DNA of 64,000 nucleotides, taken from NCBI RefSeq assembly GCF_000308655.1, contig NZ_BAGC01000044.1, positions 248,001 to 312,000 on the forward strand, written 5' to 3'. Position 1 is the stretch's first letter. Every line of letters begins with the position of its first letter. Origin of the DNA: Nocardia niigatensis NBRC 100131 (GTDB lineage Bacteria > Actinomycetota > Actinomycetes > Mycobacteriales > Mycobacteriaceae). The notes under the pieces are model-generated. The model was not told the DNA's origin. It worked only from the letters and a program-made list of their open reading frames with translations, and ran no database searches. The position numbers and the translations under genes were made by a program. Below are positions 50,413 through 59,037 of this stretch, piece after piece.

Positions 50413-51795
50413 CTACGCCCGCGCCAGCGCGCGACTGCGCACCGGCAGCGTGTTGCCCGCGGCGGCGGCCCGGCGCGCGCCGTCGGCGAGTTCCTTCTTC
50501 AGCTCGCGGACGTAGACGTCGAAGTCGATCTGAATGGTGTGCCGCGGCGAGTTGTAGTAGCGCTCGGCGCGTTCGGCCTCGGCCTTCGCCATCGCGGTGG
50601 TCATATCCGCCTGCGACGGGAAGCGGTAGTTGCCCGACAGATACGCCGCGACCAGCTTGGACTGCTGCTCGGCGAAGTTCACCAGGGTCGGCATCGGCTG
50701 CGCCAGGCCGAGATAGAAGAGATTGTCGATGTCCGGCTTCAGTATCTGACGCCACAGCGGCAGCTTGTTGCTCGCGTCCGGCCGCAGCGCCGGATCGGTG
50801 AAGAACGGGAAGCTGATGTGATAGCCGGTGGCGCACACCACCACATCCACCTCTTCGGACGAACCGTCGGCGAAGTGCACGGTCTTGCCGTCCAGACGGG
50901 TGATGGCCGGCTTGAAATCGATGTCGCCGCAACCGACCCGGTGCAGGAACTCCTCACTCGCCGACGGATGCGCCTCGAAGGGCAGGTGATCGGGCTTGGG
51001 CAGGCCGTAATCCTCCATGCGGCCGCGGTTCTTGACCACGAAGCGCTGCTTGAGCTTGAGCGCCACCTTGGGCGGCATCCACGCGGGCACCACCTGCGTG
51101 TCGCCGACCTTGCCGCCGACGTACTTGGGCAGCACCCACACACCGCGGCGGGCCGAAACCCACAGCTTCGAGGCGAGGAACGTCTGCGACAGCTCCGAGG
51201 CGATGTCCAGGCCGGAATTGCCCATGCCCACCACGACGACTCGCTTGCCGCGCATGTCGATCGGGTCGAACGGGTCGTTGTAGGCGTGCGAATGGATCAG
51301 CGTGCCGTCGAACTCACCCGGGTAGTCGGGGGTGCGCGGATCCCAGTGGTGACCGTTGGCCACGATCAGCGCGTCGTAGGTCTCGACGCGGCCCTGATCG
51401 GTGGTGAGGGTCCACAGGCCGTCGGCGCCCCGCTCGGCCGAGGTCACCTTGTTGTTGAAGATGATCCGGTCGCGGATGTCGAAGTGGTCGACGTAATCCT
51501 TGAAGTACTGGTGCAACTGGCTGTGGTGCGGGAAGTCCGGCCATTCCGCGGGCGCCGGGAAGTCCTCGAATTGCAGCCGGAACTTCGAGGTGTCGATGTG
51601 CAGGCTCTGGTAGCAGGCCGACATCCCGTTCGGGTTCTTGTAGTACCAGTTGCCGCCCACCTCGTCGGAGGCTTCGTAGCAGTCGAAGGGAATGCCGTAT
51701 TCGGCGAGCCGTTTCGCGGCGGTGATGCCGGACGGGCCGGCGCCGATGATGGCGACCCGGGGCAGCTCACGATTTTGTGCAGATAGCGCAGCCAA
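50413..51795 (-). CDS. Flavin-containing monooxygenase (FMO type)
   Basis: About 460 residues. FAD motif VAIIGAGPSGITAA, NADPH motif VVVVGMGNSGLDIA, and between them the class B signature FDGTLIHSHAY. FMOs end this motif in Tyr/Phe; Baeyer-Villiger enzymes end in Trp. The Tyr therefore favours an FMO, though both chemistries occur in the group. The start is likely the TTG at 51795, behind AGGAG; a GTG at 51855 is in frame, but it would lie over the palindromic operator region. First gene of the operon. Confidence 0.9.
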   Translation of the reverse strand: MAALSAQNRELPRVAIIGAGPSGITAAKRLAEYGIPFDCYEASDEVGGNWYYKNPNGMSACYQSLHIDTSKFRLQFEDFPAPAEWPDFPHHSQLHQYFKDYVDHFDIRDRIIFNNKVTSAERGADGLWTLTTDQGRVETYDALIVANGHHWDPRTPDYPGEFDGTLIHSHAYNDPFDPIDMRGKRVVVVGMGNSGLDIASELSQTFLASKLWVSARRGVWVLPKYVGGKVGDTQVVPAWMPPKVALKLKQRFVVKNRGRMEDYGLPKPDHLPFEAHPSASEEFLHRVGCGDIDFKPAITRLDGKTVHFADGSSEEVDVVVCATGYHISFPFFTDPALRPDASNKLPLWRQILKPDIDNLFYLGLAQPMPTLVNFAEQQSKLVAAYLSGNYRFPSQADMTTAMAKAEAERAERYYNSPRHTIQIDFDVYVRELKKELADGARRAAAAGNTLPVRSRALARA

Positions 51796-51861
51796 TTCAC
51801 TCTCCTGGTTCGGCGACGGGCCATTGAGCCCTGCCGGACGTGACGTGCCACACACGCTAAC

Positions 51862-51888
51862 ACTCGCTAGACAGTGTGTCTAGTGAGT
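51862..51888. promoter_or_regulatory. Palindromic TetR operator
   Basis: A perfect 7+3+7 palindrome (CTAGACA, GTG, TGTCTAG at 51867-51883), extended by ACTC and GAGT arms to 27 bp. It lies between the divergent monooxygenase operon and the TetR gene, 24 bp before the TetR start. This is the size and position of a TetR-family operator controlling both directions. Confidence 0.8.
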
Positions 51889-51911
51889 GAACTTGCGTCT
51901 ATTATTCAAGC

Positions 51912-52547
51912 GTGACCCGATCCGATGTAGACCCCGACGCACCCCGGCGCACCTCGCTGCGCGACGAACAGAAGCGGCTCACCCGCAGCCGGCTCATCGA
52001 CGCGGCCAAACAGCTGTTCACCACGGAGGGTTACGCGCCGGTCCGCGTCGACGACATCGCCGCCGCCGTGGGCTGCAGCCGCGCCACCTTCTACCTGCAC
52101 TTCACCGGCAAACCCGATGTGCTGCGGGCAATCGCCGAACAGGGCACACTGCCCAGCGTCCAGCACTTCTACGAGGACCTCGACCATGTGCTCGACACCG
52201 GCTCACGCGAGGAATTCGCCGCCTGGATGCGCCGCGCCATCGACTGGTTCCAGGAATACAAGGACCTACTCCCCGCGTGGGACGAGGCGACCACCCTCGA
52301 ACCCGAGTTCCGCGAGGTGGCCAGGGAAGGCATCATGGCCCTCCCCAACGTCATGAGCTCCTACCTCTCCCGCTGGCCCGCCGACCGCCAGGACGAAGCC
52401 CACCTGCGCGTGGAACTCCTTGTCGCCCAACTGGAACGCTTCTTCACCCGGTGGGCCATGCAGGGCACCATCGACGTCTCCGCCGAGGAGGCCGCGAACG
52501 TCCTCACCGACATCTGGTACCCGGCCCTGCAGACCCCCGGAAAGTAG
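51912..52547 (+). CDS. TetR family transcriptional regulator
   Basis: 211 residues. N-terminal TetR helix-turn-helix (LIDAAKQLFTTEGYAPVRVDDIAAAVGCSRATFYLHFTGKPDVLRAI), then a helical ligand-binding domain. The GTG start at 51912 faces the monooxygenase operon across the palindrome at 51862-51888. It most likely represses both itself and the operon until a substrate binds. Confidence 0.92.
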   Translation: MTRSDVDPDAPRRTSLRDEQKRLTRSRLIDAAKQLFTTEGYAPVRVDDIAAAVGCSRATFYLHFTGKPDVLRAIAEQGTLPSVQHFYEDLDHVLDTGSREEFAAWMRRAIDWFQEYKDLLPAWDEATTLEPEFREVAREGIMALPNVMSSYLSRWPADRQDEAHLRVELLVAQLERFFTRWAMQGTIDVSAEEAANVLTDIWYPALQTPGK

Positions 52548-52718
52548 TACCGGGAGGCAGTCCCTTTGCGCTGACGCCGTGCTGCAACAGAATGTCGACG
52601 GCTCGACCGGTCAACAGTCGGCCGACTCCAGGTATAACGGCACCACCGGATTCATTGCCGGAAGTTCGTCCACTGAAAGCTCCGGCCTGAATGCGATCGA
52701 AGCGTTCCTGAACGGCTT

Positions 52719-53156
52719 TCAGACCGGCAGCACCGGCGGCCAGGTCGTTTCCCACTGCGCCGGCGTGACACGGGCTCGGTCCAGTTCCCAGAATGCGCGC
52801 AGCGCAAGGATTTTGCCGTCGGAATTCACGCGGTAGACGGCGACGAGATCGACCTCGACGGCAATGTCCGGGCGGGTGCTGCGGATGGTGCCGGTGAAGG
52901 CGGCTTCGTCGCCGCAGGCGAAAGAATCCGTCCAGGTGAATTCGATGCGGCTGGGGGCGATTGCCTTGTCCCAGAAGGCCGCGATGGCTTCCTGGCCCGA
53001 ATGGCCCTCGCCGATCGGGTCGTACGGGGAGATACCGACCGGGTCCTCGACACGGGCGTCCGGCGCGAAGAGTGACAGCCACTCGTCCTTGCGCTGGGCG
53101 CGCACTGCCGCCTGCGAGGCGAGGCCGGCGCGGCGGGCGGGGTGTTCGGGCGGCAT
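52719..53156 (-). CDS. NTF2-like/SnoaL-type protein
   Basis: 145 residues with an NTF2-like fold: WLSLFAPDARVEDPVGISPYDP, EAIAAFWDKAIAPSRIEF and VYRVNSDGKILALRAFWELDR. Relatives include ketosteroid isomerases and SnoaL cyclases, but activity cannot be assigned. The ATG at 53156 is chosen; the frame is open to 53297, but the added part is Arg/Pro-rich. The 171-bp gap to the convergent TetR gene shows nothing else. Confidence 0.75.
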   Translation of the reverse strand: MPPEHPARRAGLASQAAVRAQRKDEWLSLFAPDARVEDPVGISPYDPIGEGHSGQEAIAAFWDKAIAPSRIEFTWTDSFACGDEAAFTGTIRSTRPDIAVEVDLVAVYRVNSDGKILALRAFWELDRARVTPAQWETTWPPVLPV

Positions 53157-53356
53157 TCCGCCATCCTCACCGGCGGTGGGGTGGGCGGGGGCGGCGAATA
53201 CCGGTGAGCGGGATATTCGAAGGCCGACGCGGCGATCGGGCCCGCCCGTGCGAATTGCGGGCGTCAGGCGGCCCGGACGCGCGGGGTGAGAGGTCACCGG
53301 CGGAGAACGAGAACTCCGGTCATACCGTGGCGTGTCTCACACGGGGAGAAATGACT

Positions 53357-53385
53357 CGGGCCGACGCCATTTCGACGTCGGCCCG
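53357..53385 (-). terminator. Hairpin terminator after the small secreted protein gene
   Basis: A perfect 10-bp stem (CGGGCCGACG with CGTCGGCCCG) and 9-nt loop, 20 bp downstream of the stop at 53405 on the minus strand. It is followed by a modest T-rich stretch (TCATTTCTC). Confidence 0.65.
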
Positions 53386-53404
53386 GAATCTGAAATCTAA
53401 TTGT

Positions 53405-53620
53405 TTAGGAATGGGAGGCGGCGGAACCGGTCCAGCCGAAACCCGCGCCCTGATCGGTCGGCTGGGTGTTGTTGACCAGCGCCTGGCACTGGTCGTAGGT
53501 CTGGCCCGACTGGATGCACGCCGTCCACGGGTCGTAGATCGTGGGGAAATCGGCGGCCGCGGTGGCGGCCGGGCCGGCGATACCGCCCGCGATCACAGCG
53601 GCGACGACAAGCTTCTTCAC
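53405..53620 (-). CDS. Small secreted protein, unknown
   Basis: 71 residues. A signal peptide (KKLVVAAVIAGGIAGPAATAAA) is followed by a mature part of about 48 residues with two cysteines (ACIQSGQTYDQCQAL) that probably form a disulfide. The GTG start at 53620 has GGAGG seven bases upstream. Similar tiny secreted proteins are common in Nocardia. Function unknown. Confidence 0.7.
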   Translation of the reverse strand: MKKLVVAAVIAGGIAGPAATAAADFPTIYDPWTACIQSGQTYDQCQALVNNTQPTDQGAGFGWTGSAASHS

Positions 53621-53773
53621 GTGGGGTCCTCCAAAGTCTCGACCGAATTCCGGTAAAGGTTGCCACGCGAATCGAAAATCACCAAGCGATAGGGGAATTG
53701 GTCAAGTCGATTCGGGCCGGGCCCCTAACGAGCCGGGGTGAACCCCTAACGCGGCGGGCCCGGACCGTACCGA

Positions 53774-54574
53774 TCAGGCGGCGCGAGCGGCCGCCAGCGA
53801 ATCGCTCGCCGCATAGTAGCGATCGGTCAGCAAGCGCACCACGGCCGGATGCACACCGATCGGCTCGGCGACACCGTCCGCGCCCGCCTCGTGCAGGCGC
53901 TGCTGGAACAGGCCGTGCGCGAGCAGATAGGAGGCCACGAAGACCCGGCGCGCACCCGAGGCCCGCACCGCCGCAACCACTTCCGGCACCTTCGGCTCAC
54001 CGGTCGCGATATAGGCCAAGTGGGCGGTCGTGCCGACCCGGTCGGAGAGCAGGTTGGCCGCGCGCTGCACATCCCGGCGCGCCCGCGCGTCGGAGGAACC
54101 CGCGGCGGCGAACACCACCGCGTCCCCCGGCCGCCAGCCCGCCGTCAGCAGCCGCAGGTGCATGACCTCGGCCAGCGCCGGGTCGGGCCCCATGGCCTGG
54201 GTGACCGCGACCGCGTTGTGCGCACTCGCGGCCACCTCTCGAGGCACGTCCTGATACACGTGGTAGCCCGAGGCCAGGAAGGCCGGAACCACCACGGCGG
54301 GAACCGGATCCAGATCCCGCAGCACCTCGGCCGGGGCGGGCCCCAGCACATCCACGAACGCGGTGCGCACCCGCGGCGCGACCGCGATCTCACGCAACGA
54401 TGCCGATGCGGCCCCGAAATCGGCACCGGCACCTGTCTCGGTCATGACACCGCGGGCTCCGTGCGCGTGCGCACTCAGCTCCCGTGCCACCGCATCCGCC
54501 AGTTCGGCGATCATCTCGACGCCTCGCGCGCTCCGGGTGCCGTGTGCCACCAGCACCAGCGCGGGCGCGCTCAC
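53774..54574 (-). CDS. Sirohydrochlorin chelatase (CbiX type)
   Basis: 266 residues, two CbiX-like halves: LVLVAHGTRSARG at the N-terminus and VVPAFLASGYHVYQDVP with the metal-binding histidine. A second half follows (AVVFAAAGSSDARA, VFVASYLLAHGLFQQRL). It inserts iron (or cobalt) into sirohydrochlorin, giving siroheme, the NirB cofactor. The GTG start overlaps the nnaR stop by 4 bp. It is homologous to Rv0259c, which lies beside the same regulator. Confidence 0.88.
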   Translation of the reverse strand: MSAPALVLVAHGTRSARGVEMIAELADAVARELSAHAHGARGVMTETGAGADFGAASASLREIAVAPRVRTAFVDVLGPAPAEVLRDLDPVPAVVVPAFLASGYHVYQDVPREVAASAHNAVAVTQAMGPDPALAEVMHLRLLTAGWRPGDAVVFAAAGSSDARARRDVQRAANLLSDRVGTTAHLAYIATGEPKVPEVVAAVRASGARRVFVASYLLAHGLFQQRLHEAGADGVAEPIGVHPAVVRLLTDRYYAASDSLAAARAA

Positions 54575-55989
54575 CACGCACCCCCGGCTGGACGGATGGG
54601 ACGCGCGGCCGCCACGGGGGCGGGACGGGCGGCCGAGGCCGCCTGCGCCGGGAAGCCCACGGGGCGGGCCGAGCCGTTCACCGGAGTCACCGGGCGGCGG
54701 GCCGCGACGGCGGTCGGCGGAACGTCCGCGTGCGGCGCACGGGCACCGGGAATGCGCGCCGGCGCCTCGCGGCGCGCGCCCAGACCCTGGGTGTGCGCCG
54801 GAACCGGTTGGCGCGCAGCCGGAACCGCGGGCTCCGGGTGCGGGTTGTCGGTGCACTCGGCGGGGTCCAGGGCCAGCCGGTAGCCGCGCTTGACGACGGT
54901 CTGGATGGACTTGGGGGCGCCCAGGCCCGCGCGCAGACGGGCGATGGCGGTCTCCACGGCGTGGGTGTCGTCGCCCCCACCGGGGAGGGCGGCGAGCAGA
55001 TCCTCGCGGGAGACGACCCGGCCCGGCTGCCGGGCCAGGGAACGCATGAGCGCCATGGGCGCGGGAGCCAGCTGCCGCACCTGACCGTCCACCACGACGC
55101 AGGCGCCGCGCACGCTGAGGACGTGGCCCGCGGCCTGAATCCGGTTGGCGCGCCGGGGAAGTTCCTCGGCGACGTGGCGGGCCAGCGCGCCCAGGCGGGC
55201 CCGGCCGGGCATGGAGGTGGGCACGCCCAGCTCCTCCAGCGGCGCGGCGGTGATGGGACCGACGCAGGCCGGCAGCACCCGGGTGCGGAAGGCGTGCAGT
55301 ACGGCCTCCAGCAGCCCGGTTTCCTTGGCGCGCATGAGAAGTGACGCCACGGCCGGGGCGCTGGTGAAGGTCACGCAGTCCAGTCCGGCGGTGACGATCC
55401 CCTCGATGAGGCGATCCATGGGGGTGCGGTCGTCCGGCGGAATCCACCGGTAGACCGGAACCGGGACCACATCGGCTCCGGCACAGCGCAATACCTCGCA
55501 GAAGTCCGGCACCGGCTCCCACTCGGTGGTGGCGCCGTGCAGCTGCACCGCGATCCGGACCCCCTCGACCCCCTGGGCCAGCAGGTGGTCCAGCACCTCG
55601 GCGCTGGATTCCGAAGCGGGAGACCATTCTTCGCGCAGCTCGGCCGCGCGGATGGCGCCCTTGGCCTTGGGTCCGCGGGCCAGCATGCGGGTCGAGGCCA
55701 GGGTGGTGCGCAGGTCCTCGGCCAGGCCCCAGCCCTCCGCGGCCTCCATCCAGCCGCGGAAGCCGATGCCGGTGGTAGCCACCGAGATCCGCGGCGGGTC
55801 CGCGACCAGCTGCCGCGTCACCCGCTCCAGCTCGGTGTCGTCGGCCAGTGGGATGATCCGGATGGCCGGGGCGGCAATGACATTCGCGCCGCGCCGGGCC
55901 AGCAGGGTGCCGAGTTCCTCGGCGCGCCGGGCGGCCGTGATGCCGACCGTGAATCCGGCCAGGGGGGTACCGCCGTCAACCTCGGTCAT
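54571..55989 (-). CDS. nnaR: HemD-like winged-helix regulator, NnaR type
   Basis: 472 residues. The N-terminal part (to about 265) is uroporphyrinogen-III synthase-like (VGITAARRAEELGTLLARRGANV, VATTGIGFRGW, VTFTSAPAVASLL). The middle (about 275-375) is an OmpR-type winged helix (LAPAPMALMRSLARQPGRVVSREDLLAALPGG, AVETAIARLRAGLG, VVKRGYRL). A Pro/Ala/Arg-rich tail of about 95 residues follows. This is the Rv0260c/NnaR family, which activates nitrate and nitrite assimilation genes together with GlnR. Overlaps nirD by 4 bp. Confidence 0.85.
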   Translation of the reverse strand: MTEVDGGTPLAGFTVGITAARRAEELGTLLARRGANVIAAPAIRIIPLADDTELERVTRQLVADPPRISVATTGIGFRGWMEAAEGWGLAEDLRTTLASTRMLARGPKAKGAIRAAELREEWSPASESSAEVLDHLLAQGVEGVRIAVQLHGATTEWEPVPDFCEVLRCAGADVVPVPVYRWIPPDDRTPMDRLIEGIVTAGLDCVTFTSAPAVASLLMRAKETGLLEAVLHAFRTRVLPACVGPITAAPLEELGVPTSMPGRARLGALARHVAEELPRRANRIQAAGHVLSVRGACVVVDGQVRQLAPAPMALMRSLARQPGRVVSREDLLAALPGGGDDTHAVETAIARLRAGLGAPKSIQTVVKRGYRLALDPAECTDNPHPEPAVPAARQPVPAHTQGLGARREAPARIPGARAPHADVPPTAVAARRPVTPVNGSARPVGFPAQAASAARPAPVAAARPIRPAGGAW

Positions 55990-56381
55990 GCCGTACCGCC
56001 GACGAATTGGACGGGGTCGTTGGACACCGCGACCACGCCGTCCGACACCTGGACGGCGTAGATCGGCAGGGAGATGGTGTCATCGTCCAGGCACCGCCCA
56101 TCGATCAGCGAGAAGGCCTGCTTGAGCAGGGGCGAAGCCACCACCGGCACCCCGCCGCGGTCGCCCACCAGGCCGCGCGACATGACCGCCGCGCGTCCGA
56201 AGGGATCGATATTGCCGACGGCGAACAGCGTCCCGTCGGCGGTGAGGAACAGGGCTGCCTGACGGCCGCCCTTGAGCAGGACCGCCACGCCGCGGCCGGG
56301 AATCAGATAGTCCTGCCGGCAGGCCTGTGTCCAACCGGAAACTGCGGTGACTGCGGTGCTGGGTGTGTCGATCACGGTCAT
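55986..56381 (-). CDS. nirD: Nitrite reductase small subunit NirD
   Basis: 131 residues with a Rieske-like fold as in NirD (WTQACRQDYLIPGRGVAVLLKGGRQAALFLTADGTLFAVGNIDPFGRAAVMSRGLVG). The Rieske Cys-His ligands are absent, as is normal for NirD. It partners NirB in reducing nitrite to ammonium with NADH. It lies 65 bp after nirB and overlaps nnaR. Confidence 0.94.
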   Translation of the reverse strand: MTVIDTPSTAVTAVSGWTQACRQDYLIPGRGVAVLLKGGRQAALFLTADGTLFAVGNIDPFGRAAVMSRGLVGDRGGVPVVASPLLKQAFSLIDGRCLDDDTISLPIYAVQVSDGVVAVSNDPVQFVGGTA

Positions 56382-56446
56382 CGGTAACTCTCCTCCGAAC
56401 GCCTTATCTATTGGTACCGGCGTCCTGTTTCCTCGCGGTTAAGCAG

Positions 56447-59011
56447 TCATTTCCCGTGCGTGGCGGTCTCTGTGGCACTGGTCGCATTGACCGGAATGTC
56501 CGGAATTCCCAGCAGGACAGGCACCTTGCGCTCACCGGTCTCGTCGAACCCGATGGTCGGGTCGGACTCCTCCGGCGCGTTCACGAAGGACACGAAGCGC
56601 GACAGCTTGCCCTCGTCCTCGAGCACCGCGGCCCACTCGTCCTTGTACCCTTCGACGTGCTTGGCCATGGCCGCCTCCAAATCAGCGGCGATACCCAGGC
56701 TGTCCTCGCAGACCACCTGCTTGAGGTAGTCGATGCCGCCCTCCAGGGCCTCCTGCCACGGCGCGGTGCGCTGCAGCCGGTCCGCGGTGCGGATGTAGAA
56801 CATCAGGTAGCGGTCGATGTAGCGGATCAGCGTCTCATCGTCGAGCTCACCGGCCAGCAGCACCGCGTGCTTCGGGGTCAGACCACCGTTGCCGCCGACA
56901 TACAGGTTCCAGCCGTTCTCGGTGGCGATGACGCCGACGTCCTTGCCGCGCGCCTCCGCGCACTCCCGGGCGCAACCCGAGACCGCCAGCTTCAGCTTGT
57001 GCGGGGAACGCAAACCGCGGTAACGCTTTTCGAGCAGTACGGCCATGCCGACCGAGTCCTGCTGGCCGTAGCGGCACCAGGTCGAGCCCACGCAGGACTT
57101 CACGGTGCGCAGCGACTTGCCGTAGGCGTGACCGGACTCCATGCCCGCGTCGACCAGGCGCTTCCAGATCAGCGGCAGCTGCTCCACGCGGGCGCCGAAC
57201 AGGTCGATGCGCTGACCGCCGGTGACCTTCACGTACAGGTCGAACTCCTTGGCCACCTCACCGATGGTGATGAGCTGCTCGGCGGTCACCTCACCGCCGG
57301 GCATGCGCGGCACCACCGAGTAGGTGCCGTTCTTCTGCAGGTTGGCCAGGAAGTGGTCGTTGGTGTCCTGCAGCGAGGCCTGCTCGCCGTCGAGGATGTG
57401 ATCGCTCGAGGTGGACGCCAGGATGGAGGCGACGGTCGGCTTGCAGATGTCGCAGCCGGTTCCGGTGCCGTACTTGGCGATCAGGCCCGAGAAGGTGCGG
57501 ATGCCGGTCGACTGGATGATGTGGAACAGCTCGGCCCGCGACTGCGTGAAGTGCTCGCACAGCGACTTGGAGACCGCCACACCTGACTGCTCCAGCAGCT
57601 TCTTGAGCATGGGAACGCAACCGCCGCAGGAGGTTCCGGCATTGGTGCAGCTCTTGATGGCCGGCACGTCGCAGGCGCCGTCGGCGATGGCGCCGCAGAT
57701 CGAGCCCTTGGACACGTTGTTGCAGGAGCAGATCTGCGCGTCGTCGGGCAGCGCGTCCGCGCCGAGTTCCGCACCGGCCGGGGAGATCAGCGCGGCCGGA
57801 TCGGCCGGCAGCGGACGGCCGACCAGCGGGCGCAGCGCCGAGTACTGGGTCGCGTCACCGACCAGCACACCGCCGAGCAGGGTCTGCGCGTCATCGGAGA
57901 CGACCAGCTTGGCGTAGGTGCCCTTGGCCGCGTCGTGCAGCACCACCGACAGCGCGCCCTCGGTGCGGCCGTGCGCGTCACCGAAGGACGCCACGTCCAC
58001 ACCCAGCAGCTTCAGCTTGGTGGACAGGTCCGCGCCCGGAAACTCGCCCGCGCCGCCGAGCAGACGGTCGGCGACCACCTCGGCGGTGTTGTAGCCGGGG
58101 GCGACCAGGCCGTAGCAGACACCCTCGACCGCCGCGACCTCGCCGATCGCGTAGATGTTCGGGTCCGAGGTCTGCAGGCCCAGGTCGGTGATGACACCGC
58201 CGCGCTCGCCGACCGCCAGGCCCGCACCGCGGGCGATTTCGTCACGTGGACGGACACCCGCCGCGAAAACCACCAGGGCGGAACGCAATTCGCTGCCGTC
58301 GGAGAAGCTGACCTTGAGCTTCTCGGCCAGCGGCGCGTCCTCGACGGTCTCGATGGAGGAGGTGCCGACACCGGTGTGCACGGCCAGACCCAGCTCGGTC
58401 ACCAGCTTCTCGAGGATGGCGCCGCCGCCCTCGTCGATCTGGGCCGGCATCAGCCACTTGTTGAACTCGACCACGTGCGGGGTCATGCCCAGCAGGCGCA
58501 GCGCGTTGGCCGCCTCCAGGCCGAGCAGACCGCCGCCGACCACGATGCCGACCGCGCCCGGACCGGCCGCCTCGGCCGCGGCCCGGATGCCGTCCAGGTC
58601 GTCGATGGTGCGGTAGACGAAGCAGCCATCCGCGTCGTGGCCCGGCACCGGCGGCACGAAGGCGTAGGAGCCGGTCGCGAGAACCAGTGCGTCGTAACCG
58701 ATCACCTCACCGCTGGAGGTGGTGACCTTGCGGGCGGTGCGGTCGATGACGTCGGCCTTCACACCGAGCCGGACGTCGACCAGGGAGTCGCCCTCGTACT
58801 CGTTGCCGGGCAGCGCCAGCGCGGACGCCTCCCAGATGCCGACGTAGGAGGACAGGCCGACGCGGTCGTAGGCGGCCAGCTTCTCCTCGCTGAGGACGAT
58901 GACCTGCCAGGTCCCGGCCTCGTCACGAGAGCGCAGCGCCTCCACGAAGCGGTGCCCGACCATGCCGTGGCCGACCACTACGACGGTCTTGCGTTCGATG
59001 CTGTGGGTCAT
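56447..59011 (-). CDS. nirB: Nitrite reductase large subunit NirB
   Basis: 854 residues. FAD/NADH-binding domains (VVVGHGMVGHRFVEAL, GIVVGGGLLGLEAANAL), a [2Fe-2S] BFD-like site (CSCNNVSKGSIC, CTNAGTSCGGC), and the siroheme/[4Fe-4S] reductase half with SCVGSTWCRYG and SGCARECAEARGKD. It reduces nitrite to ammonium in the cytoplasm. The ATG at 59011 is the conserved start; the frame upstream runs on into the narK end in another frame. It is 26 bp after narK. Confidence 0.96.
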   Translation of the reverse strand: MTHSIERKTVVVVGHGMVGHRFVEALRSRDEAGTWQVIVLSEEKLAAYDRVGLSSYVGIWEASALALPGNEYEGDSLVDVRLGVKADVIDRTARKVTTSSGEVIGYDALVLATGSYAFVPPVPGHDADGCFVYRTIDDLDGIRAAAEAAGPGAVGIVVGGGLLGLEAANALRLLGMTPHVVEFNKWLMPAQIDEGGGAILEKLVTELGLAVHTGVGTSSIETVEDAPLAEKLKVSFSDGSELRSALVVFAAGVRPRDEIARGAGLAVGERGGVITDLGLQTSDPNIYAIGEVAAVEGVCYGLVAPGYNTAEVVADRLLGGAGEFPGADLSTKLKLLGVDVASFGDAHGRTEGALSVVLHDAAKGTYAKLVVSDDAQTLLGGVLVGDATQYSALRPLVGRPLPADPAALISPAGAELGADALPDDAQICSCNNVSKGSICGAIADGACDVPAIKSCTNAGTSCGGCVPMLKKLLEQSGVAVSKSLCEHFTQSRAELFHIIQSTGIRTFSGLIAKYGTGTGCDICKPTVASILASTSSDHILDGEQASLQDTNDHFLANLQKNGTYSVVPRMPGGEVTAEQLITIGEVAKEFDLYVKVTGGQRIDLFGARVEQLPLIWKRLVDAGMESGHAYGKSLRTVKSCVGSTWCRYGQQDSVGMAVLLEKRYRGLRSPHKLKLAVSGCARECAEARGKDVGVIATENGWNLYVGGNGGLTPKHAVLLAGELDDETLIRYIDRYLMFYIRTADRLQRTAPWQEALEGGIDYLKQVVCEDSLGIAADLEAAMAKHVEGYKDEWAAVLEDEGKLSRFVSFVNAPEESDPTIGFDETGERKVPVLLGIPDIPVNATSATETATHGK

Positions 59012-59037
59012 GACGGTCCCTTTCGCGGATGGGGAAG

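Noticed and set aside
50413..51795. Baeyer-Villiger monooxygenase assignment
   Set aside because: The fingerprint reads FDGTLIHSHAY with Tyr at the last position. BVMOs have Trp there, so FMO is the better label, although activity is not settled by this.
52548..52718. Possible small gene between TetR and the NTF2-like gene
   Set aside because: The open frames there have no plausible start with a ribosome-binding site and no protein-like composition.
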